Source of the DNA: Bacillota bacterium
GTDB lineage: Bacteria; Bacillota; Clostridia; Christensenellales; SZUA-584
Direction: 5' to 3'
DNA: 6,428 nucleotides
Assembly (NCBI GenBank): GCA_023459495.1
Contig: JAEWTL010000005.1
Location: forward strand, 1-6,428
Every line of letters starts with the position of its first letter. Position 1 is the stretch's first letter. Positions 1 through 6,373 of this stretch are shown here, in pieces. Below the pieces are notes generated by a model that saw nothing but the letters and a program-made list of their open reading frames with translations, had not been told where the DNA came from and ran no database searches. The position numbers were made by a program, and so were the translations under genes.

Positions 1-2
1 CG

Positions 3-3000
3 CTCGTCTCGCAGAGCCGCTTTGACAAGCAGCTGGGCCTTCGGCAGCGGGAGCTTGATCTGAAAAAGCAGAGCAATCAGTTCTCGCAGGCGTATCAGAT
101 GCTGGCGGGCGGGATGATGGACGAGAAGGGGTTTGAGGGGGTCACGGGGATCAAAGTGAGGAAACCGCCAAAGCCGAAGAAACCACCGCAATACATCGTG
201 TGCACCGGGGGTGACAGCACTCCACCTGACGATGGCTATGAGTATTATACAAACGGGGTTATAGAAACGGATGAAGACGGAAACACACATGTAGTTTGGT
301 ATCACATAAGATACGATTTTTTCTACGACGCCATTAATCATGAAGTCGAACTGCGGAATGCTGATGGCAGTTATAAAACAGATGAACAAGTGATTATGGA
401 GATGTATGGGTATATCCCGGAAGATGGGAACTATACTGAAACCTACGAAAATATTGTAGCAAATGAAGACGAAATCGTCAGCAAGTATGGGGAAGACATG
501 TATTGGACGATATCTACCATCGCCCATTACAATGGCCTGATGACAGATTACAGACCTTCAGCGGCTGCAGGCGAAACAGACCTATGTGCGCCTATGGTTA
601 CATTAACCGATTTGTTAAATAATCCGGATGAGTATATTAAGAAGTATGGGTATACAGCGTACCGCAAGATGGTGGAAGACGCTTTTGTAGAAGCGGAGGC
701 CAATAAACCCGAAGTTCAGGAAGGAGAAGAAGCGGAGGGTGTAGTTTCCTTCAGCACCATGCAGGAAGATTTCCCGCATCTGGTAGGGGACCATCAGTAT
801 TCGGATTCCCCAGAGGATCAGACAAACCAGGCGTTTGATTTGCCGCCGGAATCGCTTGATATGGATGCCGTTGCAGACCAACTCCATTTACCTTCATGGT
901 ATCCCATCCCGGACGAATGGGATATGAACAGCTTGTATACAGCGATGTGCGTATCGGCATATATGGATTGGTCTGTGATCAATATTGATTCGGGTGCAAA
1001 TGCTCCGCTGCCCGCAGAAGGGCCCGTCGCTGCAGGGGCACAGATTTTTCAGGATTATGAAGACCAGATCGACAGGGAGCTTACGCGTGCCGCTGTTAAT
1101 GACACGATATTTCAGAACGGTGTGCAGGCTGACCCAATGTCAGCATGGACAGACGCTATGGTAGCGCAGGCCGAAGATCAATTTGGCGATTCGTTCAAAA
1201 ACGCTCCTGAGTTTTTAAAGCGTATAGCTGTAAACGCAGCGTATGATGCCTATATCAAAGAACAACCCGGTTATATGGATACGGCTTATGCCGACTACAC
1301 GGGAACAGAAGAAAACAGTCAGGCGGTGAGCGATAGCGCAATTGCAATTTTAGACAGATATGCAAGCGGTACGATAGAAAGTAACGAAGAATTATCTCAA
1401 GACACGCAATTTCGTGATTTAGTATACGATAGTCTGACAACAGACGGGCAGTTCGTGTTTCGTGGAAAAGTATACACGGGAAATTACATATTTGCGAATA
1501 GTGATTTAGGGAAAGAACTTGTAGCGGCGGGTATCGCTGACCCGGATGGATTCGCAAAGGTTGAAGGCAAAGATGTCATTGTTATCAACGGCAAAACAGA
1601 TGATAACTACAATTGGAGTTGGCCAAAATACATGCAACTAATAGAGTTTCTTTCCGACAGATACAAACAGTTTTCATCCGACCCAACGGGGCTTCAGTCG
1701 GTGTTGTATTTAGTTACGTTAGGCAATGCGTATAGAGAAAAGATCGAAGGACGTGACGAACAGGAACTAACATCAGAAGAAACGGCGTTTTTTGAGAAGC
1801 TACGCAGGATGGCGTTTGAGCGGATGTACGCAAAAAGTGAAGAACTCCAAAAAGAAGCGAGAGAAACTACAGCATTTGCACAATCGTCAAAGGCTGCTAC
1901 GATGAGTCTATTCAAGCCAGTTGTTTCCGTCCTTAACTCAATATCAACCGGCTTAGGATTGAATGAGTACGGCATTGACTACGCCGACGAAATGAATCAG
2001 TCCATACAAGAATCGCTCGAGCTGTTACGGAACACACCGGAATACAAGCCGTGGATGGGCGTTGCATCGAGTGCGCTTAACTCTGTGGCGGCAATGGCGG
2101 GAAGCGCAGTTGTCGGCATGGGCATATCCTCCGCATTAGGTGGATTGTCTGAATTGGTAGGTACGTCAATCGTAACGGACTCTACATTGCTTGCAAATCC
2201 CGCATTGCAGAACACGGGGATTTTGAGCAAACTCGCGCCGAACGATCTCTTGAAGGGTATGCTCGTAACGCAGTTTGACGAGTCGTACAGGAAGTACAAA
2301 GGGGCGACAGACTCCGAGTCAACCGCTGTTGTGTCCGCTATGCTTGAAGCCATTGGAATGACGTACATCGAAGGGTTAGGTGGTATTGGCGCGGCGTCCG
2401 GCGAAAGCATGGCTGCTGGCATTGCTAAAGCAGACAAAGGTGTTCTTAAGAAAATATGGGCAGGGATAACTGGCGCGTCTGAAAACATGGTCGAAGAAAT
2501 GGGTGAAGAGGCGGTGCAAGCGTTTCTTCAAAGCACAATGGAGGGCGTCACCACAGGCCAGACCGACATGACAGGGAACATGCAGCAGTTCGAGCTTAAA
2601 AACGCAGGAAGTACTGCGGCAAGTATAGCGATAACTACTTTGCTGTTTTATCTTATAGGATTACCTGCCGAAATAGGCAATGCAAAATATCAGACACAGG
2701 CGCAGAGTCTGTTGAACGAGTTTGCGGCCGCATTTAGAAAGGGAGATACTGCGCTTCTCAATAGATTGGGACTTGAAGCGTACGCACTTGCAAACAAAGC
2801 AGCGGGTTCTTTACCGCAAAACGAAGCGCAAACAGTAAGAACTTTTGGAGAAAGATTAGCGGACGAAGATGGGAAAAGAGAAGAAGGGGCAGCAGCTATC
2901 CAAGAAGAAAGCAGTTCTGAGTTGCTGCATCCTAAAACTAAAAACGGAGAAATATCCACTCCCAAACTTACGGATGCAAGGGCTATAGCAGAGACGGACA

Positions 3001-3917
3001 CATCTGCAATGGAGAAAGTACTTACTAAAGTACTAAGCACATTGGAGACCCTTGGCGTGGACACAACCACTGCCAACAGCGCCTATTTCGACTACCTCAC
3101 CGCCAACGCCGAGACGAAAGCCGCTGCATTGAATAACGCTGTGAACGCAATCAATACCACGATAGAAAATGCCATCTCCGCACAGCAAGCCGTTGGTGCA
3201 GATACGTCCGCGTTAACAGCCCTAAAAGCACAGCTTAACAGCACATTGAACGCGGCTGTGCAGATGCAGGCTGGCGTTTCGACACAAACCAATCCATCCG
3301 TCACCGAGCAAACCATGACCAACACCATATCCACCCTGCTGAAGCTGCCCGCCAACCTGCAGACCCAGGCCAATGTAGAAGCCGCGCGTCAGGCGTATTT
3401 CGACTACCTGACGGCAAGCCTGGAAAACAAGGCGGCGGCGTATGACAAGGCGGTGAAGCTACTGGGAGAGAGCATCAATACCGCGCTGGAAGACCCAAGT
3501 CTGGATGCGGGGGCGCGGGCGGCGCTTCAGACGCTATTAGACAATATTGACAGCGGGAGGAGTGTGGGGGATAATGGGGATAGTCATAATCTTAGAAATA
3601 GAAATGATTATAGGGAAACATTTTTCAGGATGAATCCCGAATTACGAGGTAGGGTCGTAGTACATCACGGTATTGAGCAACAAGTGCTCAGAAGGCCGGA
3701 AACAGCAGGGCTTTTTACTGAGACAGAAATCCATGCATACGAAAATTTAAGAGGGATTCCCAACGAAATCAATTCGGAATTACATCTCTCCCAGATTCGG
3801 AAGGAGTGGAACAGATTTTATAAAGAGAATCCAAACCCGACAAGAGAACAAGTTTTGCAGAAAAGACTTGAAATAGACAGAAAATATGGTCATTTGTTTA
3901 ATCCGAGATTATTCTGA
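3..3917 (+). CDS. Large polymorphic toxin with C-terminal HNH-like nuclease domain (5' end outside window)
   Basis: The frame is open to the left edge; the first internal ATG is at 99, but 32 sense codons precede it (reading ...RFDKQLGLRQRELDLKKQ..., Gln/Lys/Arg-rich and likely helical), so the real start lies upstream. Residues below count from the ATG at 99. A Lys/Pro-rich linker lies near 21-31. Residues ~40-640 are an acidic region I do not recognise. Hydrophobic, Gly/Ala-rich segments occur near 655-695 and 836-857, separated by an acidic EEMGEEAVQ motif at 799-807. Two related helical units follow (980-1047 and 1078-1151), and the C-terminal tip is a probable His-Me finger nuclease. This order (carrier, membrane-active segments, pre-toxin repeat, variable toxic tip) is that of polymorphic toxins. 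There are no RHS/YD or filamentous haemagglutinin repeats. The middle part recalls large prophage structural proteins, so a virion- or tail-borne toxin is possible. Delivery route is unknown; the immunity gene follows 15 bases after the stop. Confidence 0.85.
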   Translation, partial: LVSQSRFDKQLGLRQRELDLKKQSNQFSQAYQMLAGGMMDEKGFEGVTGIKVRKPPKPKKPPQYIVCTGGDSTPPDDGYEYYTNGVIETDEDGNTHVVWYHIRYDFFYDAINHEVELRNADGSYKTDEQVIMEMYGYIPEDGNYTETYENIVANEDEIVSKYGEDMYWTISTIAHYNGLMTDYRPSAAAGETDLCAPMVTLTDLLNNPDEYIKKYGYTAYRKMVEDAFVEAEANKPEVQEGEEAEGVVSFSTMQEDFPHLVGDHQYSDSPEDQTNQAFDLPPESLDMDAVADQLHLPSWYPIPDEWDMNSLYTAMCVSAYMDWSVINIDSGANAPLPAEGPVAAGAQIFQDYEDQIDRELTRAAVNDTIFQNGVQADPMSAWTDAMVAQAEDQFGDSFKNAPEFLKRIAVNAAYDAYIKEQPGYMDTAYADYTGTEENSQAVSDSAIAILDRYASGTIESNEELSQDTQFRDLVYDSLTTDGQFVFRGKVYTGNYIFANSDLGKELVAAGIADPDGFAKVEGKDVIVINGKTDDNYNWSWPKYMQLIEFLSDRYKQFSSDPTGLQSVLYLVTLGNAYREKIEGRDEQELTSEETAFFEKLRRMAFERMYAKSEELQKEARETTAFAQSSKAATMSLFKPVVSVLNSISTGLGLNEYGIDYADEMNQSIQESLELLRNTPEYKPWMGVASSALNSVAAMAGSAVVGMGISSALGGLSELVGTSIVTDSTLLANPALQNTGILSKLAPNDLLKGMLVTQFDESYRKYKGATDSESTAVVSAMLEAIGMTYIEGLGGIGAASGESMAAGIAKADKGVLKKIWAGITGASENMVEEMGEEAVQAFLQSTMEGVTTGQTDMTGNMQQFELKNAGSTAASIAITTLLFYLIGLPAEIGNAKYQTQAQSLLNEFAAAFRKGDTALLNRLGLEAYALANKAAGSLPQNEAQTVRTFGERLADEDGKREEGAAAIQEESSSELLHPKTKNGEISTPKLTDARAIAETDTSAMEKVLTKVLSTLETLGVDTTTANSAYFDYLTANAETKAAALNNAVNAINTTIENAISAQQAVGADTSALTALKAQLNSTLNAAVQMQAGVSTQTNPSVTEQTMTNTISTLLKLPANLQTQANVEAARQAYFDYLTASLENKAAAYDKAVKLLGESINTALEDPSLDAGARAALQTLLDNIDSGRSVGDNGDSHNLRNRNDYRETFFRMNPELRGRVVVHHGIEQQVLRRPETAGLFTETEIHAYENLRGIPNEINSELHLSQIRKEWNRFYKENPNPTREQVLQKRLEIDRKYGHLFNPRLF
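3036..3239 (+). repeat. Pre-toxin helical unit, diverged first copy (internal duplication)
   Basis: Residues 980-1047 of the large protein resemble residues 1078-1151. Both have STL..L near the start, an almost identical AYFDYLTA core (995-1002 and 1099-1106), a following K-AAA-rich helix and an amphipathic Leu/Ala helix. The cores are 104 residues apart. DNA similarity is strongest over the core (gcctatttcgactacctc against gcgtatttcgactacctg) and weak elsewhere, so this is an old duplication. It probably forms a helical spacer between the carrier and the toxic tip. I see no catalytic motif in it. Confidence 0.6.
3300..3556 (+). repeat. Pre-toxin repeat copy R1, inside the expressed toxin
   Basis: Over 3315-3551 this aligns without gaps to 4681-4917, offset exactly 1366 bases. 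By hand I count 44 differences in 237 bases, about 81% identity. Its first 55 bases (3300-3354) match 6374-6428 with one difference. It encodes the helical unit directly before the nuclease domain, with a conserved LDAG.RAAL...ID ending. Similarity to the second copy stops at the attgac codons, and the toxin tip begins there. It therefore marks the cassette junction, and is the obvious place for homologous recombination to exchange tips. Confidence 0.88.
3570..3914 (+). other. C-terminal toxin domain: predicted HNH/His-Me finger nuclease
   Basis: Residues ~1158-1272 of the large protein, counted from ATG 99, begin after the pre-toxin unit ends at IDSG. The signature is VVHHGIEQQVL with His1189-His1190, then His1212, Asn1225, His1229 in ELHLSQIRKEW, and Tyr1241. 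A paired HH opening strand, then an Asn and a His on a helix, is the arrangement of xHH-type toxin nucleases of the His-Me finger class, in which the first histidine activates water and the others bind metal. The IRKEWN.FY segment and the KYGHLFNP ending look like those of nuclease tips on other Gram-positive toxins, as I remember them. The DNA is clearly more AT-rich than the linker before it. Nuclease activity is an inference; DNA versus RNA specificity cannot be told. Confidence 0.72.
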
Positions 3918-3932
3918 AAGGGCGAAAAGAAA

Positions 3933-4412
3933 ATGGGATTATATTTATTAGAGCCAGAGGTGGCAGGTGAATTTGGAGAAAAGACAATTATAAGTAACTT
4001 TGAGGCGGTTCGCGAAAAAGGTCAGCGCCCAATAGTCGTACATTTGCATTACCTTTTAACTGGATGGCTAGGGGACGAATTACTTGAATGTACGCCATGC
4101 TTTATTGTTACAAAAGAGTTAGCTACAGACATTGAGAAAAGTGACTTGAACGGATATACATTTGAAAATGTTGATGTGTCTACTAGTGATGAATTTAATG
4201 AAATGTATCCGGATCGAAGCATTCCTCAATTTGTTAGGCTGATTCCCAAAGGGACGGTAGAAGTTGTTGATGATGATAACTATAAGAATTGGTCTGGTAA
4301 CGATATATGTTTGACTAGGAAATCTTATTTAGTGGTTTCTGAAGCAATGTTTATTATTTTAAAAAGACACCATATAGATAATTGTGACGTAACGTTTTTA
4401 AAAGAAGTATAG
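3933..4412 (+). CDS. Probable immunity protein for the nuclease toxin
   Basis: A 159-residue protein with no signal peptide or membrane segment, so cytoplasmic, as expected for immunity to a nuclease acting inside the cell. The start is supported by AAAGGG at 3917-3922, ten bases before the ATG and touching the toxin's TGA, which implies co-transcription and probable translational coupling. It is rich in Asp and Glu, a common trait of proteins that cap basic nucleases. Recognisable stretches are GWLGDELLECTPCFIVT near residues 44-60 and LVVSEAMFIILKRHHIDNCD near 132-151. These recall the DUF1629/Imm11-like group of immunity proteins, but that assignment is from memory and weak. The stop is TAG, with an in-frame TAA two codons later. 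A terminator follows, so it closes the first transcription unit. The role is inferred mainly from position. Confidence 0.75.
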   Translation: MGLYLLEPEVAGEFGEKTIISNFEAVREKGQRPIVVHLHYLLTGWLGDELLECTPCFIVTKELATDIEKSDLNGYTFENVDVSTSDEFNEMYPDRSIPQFVRLIPKGTVEVVDDDNYKNWSGNDICLTRKSYLVVSEAMFIILKRHHIDNCDVTFLKEV

Positions 4413-4482
4413 GAATAAAATCTATCCGCTGGGACACCCTCCCGGCTTTTTCTTTTCTCCCGCCAACGGCAATACGCTGACG
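4413..4482 (+). other. Junction between module 1 and the orphan module
   Basis: Beyond the terminator, the frame of the orphan toxin is open back to 4402 and reads through terminator bases as PGFFFSPANGNTLT. From about 4459 the codons look genuine (Pro-Ala-Asn-Gly-Asn, high GC at third positions), so the orphan's real homology to some longer toxin probably begins there. No promoter or ribosome binding site is visible before ATG 4483. Confidence 0.5.
4428..4456 (+). terminator. Rho-independent terminator after first immunity gene
   Basis: GCTGGGA (4428-4434) pairs with TCCCGGC (4440-4446) around a CACCC loop, with one G-T wobble, followed by TTTTTCTTTT. It begins 15 bases after the immunity stop. 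The downstream orphan reading frame runs straight through it, so the orphan is probably not transcribed efficiently with the large toxin. It is a near copy of the terminator at 6122-6152. Confidence 0.85.
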
Positions 4483-5406
4483 ATGTATGACACCTCGCTG
4501 CAGAGCTTGGATGATGCCATCGCCCAGCATCAGGCCAGAACGATCCAACTCACCGAATCACAGGCCAATGCCATCAACGCCCAGATCGATTCCATCAATA
4601 CGCATGTGAGCGAACTGGGGGAACAAGGGCAGACGCAGACAAGCGTCACCCAAACCAACCTGGTAGCCACACACCGCTCCATGGCCAACACCATATCCAT
4701 GCTGCTGAGGCTGCCCGCCAATATACAGAACCAAGCCAATGTTGGAGCAGCAAGCGAGGCGTACTATGACTATCTGACGGCAAGCCCGGAGAACAAGGCT
4801 GCGGCGTATGACAAGGCGGTGAAGCTGCTGAGGGAGAGCATCAATGCCGCGCTGGAAAGCCCAAGTCTGGATGCGGGGACGAGGGCGGCTCTAGAGGGGT
4901 TGTTGGGGGAAATTGACAATAATAGTGGAAACAGCACAGCGAATATGATAAAATTGAATGAAAAAATTGCACGAAAAGCCGAAGCCGTAGGAATTATCAA
5001 AGATGAATTAGCGGCTTGCATAGAATTCTACGAACACGCTAATGGACAGTTTAAAGATATAGATACCGCAATTCAAGCTTTTAAGCATCTTACTAACGGA
5101 GAGTTTGAAGAATTTGCTGAAATGGTTGATGTTTCATCGCCTTATGGTAAGGCATTTTTCTGGTCAGGGGATCAGGTGGCTGCGGAGGTACAGGCAGAAG
5201 CGGCAAATGGCGTAACATTAGAAATGACGCCCGGTGGAGATTTAGTGAATGGGTGGAGTTGGTTGAAAAATAAATTTCCGACATGGGATGACGGTGTGCC
5301 TACTGACATTCGACCGCTTTGGAAGGCATTATCAAGGAAATATGCATTAGGTGTTCAAGGTGAAGTAACTTATGTTCACCCGAAGGGATACTACGGGAAA
5401 ATGTAG
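4483..5406 (+). CDS. Orphan toxin module, CD38-like ADP-ribosyl cyclase/NADase domain, ended by premature TAG
   Basis: 307 codons from ATG 4483, but the frame is open from 4402 and no ribosome binding site precedes the ATG, so this is probably a displaced C-terminal cassette, not a stand-alone gene. Residues 1-65 form a Gln-rich helical region absent from the large toxin; 67-145 are pre-toxin copy R2; ~146-215 are linker; ~218-307 form the toxic domain. Spaced residues match human CD38 as I recall it: WSG at Trp227 (CD38 Trp125), TLE at Glu247 (Glu146), and LWKALSRKYA with Trp280 and Ser284 (Trp189, Ser193). Such enzymes cleave or cyclise NAD. The catalytic glutamate (Glu226 in CD38) would follow the TAG at 5404-5406. 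As it stands the protein should be inactive, or the cassette is silent unless recombined and repaired. The enzyme call rests on motif order and spacing only. Confidence 0.68.
   Translation: MYDTSLQSLDDAIAQHQARTIQLTESQANAINAQIDSINTHVSELGEQGQTQTSVTQTNLVATHRSMANTISMLLRLPANIQNQANVGAASEAYYDYLTASPENKAAAYDKAVKLLRESINAALESPSLDAGTRAALEGLLGEIDNNSGNSTANMIKLNEKIARKAEAVGIIKDELAACIEFYEHANGQFKDIDTAIQAFKHLTNGEFEEFAEMVDVSSPYGKAFFWSGDQVAAEVQAEAANGVTLEMTPGGDLVNGWSWLKNKFPTWDDGVPTDIRPLWKALSRKYALGVQGEVTYVHPKGYYGKM
4666..4920 (+). repeat. Pre-toxin repeat copy R2, inside the orphan cassette
   Basis: Aligned without gaps to 3300-3554; over 4681-4917 about 81% identical by hand count. The longest shared runs are around gcgtatgacaaggcggtgaag and ccaagtctggatgcgggg. 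The protein unit keeps NTIS.LL.LPAN, DYLTAS.ENKAAAYDKAVKL and SLDAG.RAAL...ID. Sequence upstream and downstream differs from the large toxin, so the repeat is the only long homology joining the two modules. Confidence 0.88.
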
Positions 5407-5469
5407 ATTGAAGTTGAACGACCAATACTCATAAACAACGGAGTAAAAATAGTTGAAAGGTGGTACTAA
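5404..5469 (+). pseudogene. Severed C-terminus of the orphan toxin beyond an in-frame amber codon
   Basis: After the TAG at 5404-5406 the same frame stays open for 20 codons to TAA at 5467-5469. It reads IEVERPILINNGV and then a short ending in RWY. A hydrophobic strand carrying Glu at this spot is what the ADP-ribosyl cyclase fold needs for its catalytic glutamate (SVEV in CD38). The TAA lies two bases before the best immunity start, the tight spacing usual for toxin-immunity pairs. Both facts suggest that TAA 5469 is the ancestral stop and that the TAG is a nonsense mutation, possibly from TGG. Confidence 0.68.
5458..5463 (+). promoter_or_regulatory. Ribosome binding site that decides the TTG start of the second immunity gene
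   Basis: AGGTGG, eight bases before TTG 5472. It lies inside the severed last codons of the orphan toxin, so a ribosome finishing the full-length toxin would expose and hand over to this start. With the premature TAG, ribosomes now stop about 50 bases earlier and coupling may be weaker. Confidence 0.6.
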
Positions 5470-5471
5470 AA

Positions 5472-6089
5472 TTGGAAAAGAAACATAGTGATGCATATAA
5501 ACTATTTATTAAGCAATTGGGAAACTCGCGTCGTGATGGCTATCATCCACAACTACTTGAGTTAATTGATCCAGATGAGAGAGAAGAAATTGAAAAAATA
5601 ATAATAGACCGATTTCAAAAAGGCGATGTCTTTATGGCAACTTTTTTACCAAAAGTTGAGTGGGCAGACGGTATTGCATTACTTAAAAATGAACTGATGA
5701 ATGCAATAAAACCAAGTGGAAAAAGTGTTGAAATAGCGAAGATATTGTATTTATACTCAGGTAACCAGGAATATCTGGATATTATCATTAGTAATTTAGC
5801 TTCCACTCGAGTTAGTGATAGAGAAGCGGCAGTAGTAGCCTTGTTGGACTTAGTACCAAATGAGCAAATATATTATGCATTTAAAAAGGCTTGTTTAGAT
5901 GATAACGATATTCCGGTAAGAATTAATGCAGCTTTAGGAATATTGTTATGCAAGGGGGTTATTCGTGATCCATTTAGTCTGGACGAGAAAGATGATATTG
6001 TTGAAGCACTAGAAAAACGTCTATACAGCAATGACAGGAATACAAGAGAGGAAGTAATAAGATATTTAGAAGAATTTCAAATAGTATAA
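5472..6089 (+). CDS. Probable immunity protein of the orphan cassette, alpha-helical repeat (HEAT-like)
   Basis: 205 residues from TTG 5472. AGGTGG at 5458-5463 sits eight bases before this TTG, whereas an upstream in-frame GTG at 5460 overlaps that site and has no good one of its own, so I prefer TTG. The protein has no signal peptide or membrane segment and is built of amphipathic helices. The part around VSDREAAVVALLDLVPNE and IPVRINAALGILLCKG (residues ~109-155) has the VR..AA..L spacing of HEAT-type repeats, a fold known among immunity proteins that wrap their toxin. Its start lies two bases after the presumed ancestral toxin stop at 5469, indicating a coupled toxin-immunity pair. The low GC matches the toxin tip. 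Unlike the toxin, its frame is intact, so it may still protect against kin carrying the active toxin. The binding partner is inferred from position only. Confidence 0.78.
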   Translation: MEKKHSDAYKLFIKQLGNSRRDGYHPQLLELIDPDEREEIEKIIIDRFQKGDVFMATFLPKVEWADGIALLKNELMNAIKPSGKSVEIAKILYLYSGNQEYLDIIISNLASTRVSDREAAVVALLDLVPNEQIYYAFKKACLDDNDIPVRINAALGILLCKGVIRDPFSLDEKDDIVEALEKRLYSNDRNTREEVIRYLEEFQIV

Positions 6090-6121
6090 ATGGCTTATGA
6101 AATAAGTAAATATAGTTCTAC

Positions 6122-6152
6122 AGCCGGGACACCCTCCCGGCTTTATTCTTTT
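6122..6152 (+). terminator. Rho-independent terminator after second immunity gene
   Basis: AGCCGGGA (6122-6129) pairs perfectly with TCCCGGCT (6135-6142) around a CACCC loop, followed by TTATTCTTTT. It begins 33 bases after the immunity stop. The core from gggacaccctcccggcttt onward is shared with the terminator at 4428-4456, so each toxin-immunity module ends in a copy of the same element. Confidence 0.88.
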
Positions 6153-6162
6153 CCCCACCAAC
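6126..6162 (+). repeat. Cassette-end repeat, second copy (first copy at 4431-4467)
   Basis: The two stretches share gggacaccctcccggcttt exactly, then near-identical pyrimidine runs with one base of slippage, and end in a matching ccaac. The similarity fades beyond. This is longer than a terminator needs to be and lies at the same place in both modules, just after the immunity gene. It gives a right-hand homology to complement the pre-toxin repeat on the left. Confidence 0.7.
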
Positions 6163-6195
6163 ACACCGCCCTGACACTATTCAACCCTCCCACAC

Positions 6196-6221
6196 AAAAA
6201 AGGCGCCCGCACGGACGCCTT
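6196..6221 (-). terminator. Rho-independent terminator of the minus-strand gene remnant
   Basis: On the minus strand AAGGCGTCC pairs with GGGCGCCTT around a GTGC loop, nine pairs with one T-G wobble, followed by further T residues (the A run at 6196-6199 on the plus strand). It lies 16 bases beyond the minus-strand TAA at 6238-6240, the normal position for a gene end. On the plus strand the wobble becomes a C-A mismatch and the tail is poor, so it works chiefly for the minus strand. Confidence 0.75.
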
Positions 6222-6237
6222 GCTTTCAGACATGCGT

Positions 6238-6373
6238 TTATTCGGAAGCACTCTCGACGGGTGTTTCCACCGGCGCGGCCGCAGCCGCCACTTCCTTCAG
6301 CGTATCCAGCGCGACCATCTCGACGAGGTTGGAGTAGGTCGTATGACCCAATGAGTATAACGGGCATGTCGGA
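6238..6373 (-). pseudogene. 3' fragment of a minus-strand gene, cut at the repeat junction
   Basis: Reading leftward from about 6373, the frame encodes PLYSLGHTTYSNLVEMVALD and then TLKEV, a run of alanines and VETPVESASE, stopping at TAA (6238-6240). Third positions are almost all G or C, as in a genuine gene of GC-rich backbone, and a fitting terminator follows. About 43 codons remain. Rightward of 6373 the same strand is only the antisense of pre-toxin repeat R3, so the gene's upstream part has been replaced. I do not recognise the protein; the Ala/Pro/Glu-rich ending is typical of a disordered C-terminus. Confidence 0.55.

Noticed and set aside
1997..3373. Several long minus-strand open frames opposite the large toxin
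   Set aside because: They are antisense shadows of a well-supported coding frame, with no start signals; those opposite the repeats recur simply because the repeat recurs.
5404..5406. TAG as a recoded sense codon
   Set aside because: The first immunity gene appears to end naturally at TAG (4410-4412), and nothing suggests a suppressor or recoding signal here. A nonsense mutation is simpler, although that TAG is backed by an in-frame TAA two codons later, so recoding is not excluded.
5408..5435. Possible promoter (TTGAAG ... CATAAA) inside the severed toxin end, which could drive the immunity gene alone
   Set aside because: Both boxes are weak matches, and the region was coding until recently; not enough to call without transcript data.
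5460..5471. GTG start four codons upstream for the second immunity protein
   Set aside because: It overlaps the AGGTGG site, and the nearest other GGAG is about 16 bases away, too far to be effective.
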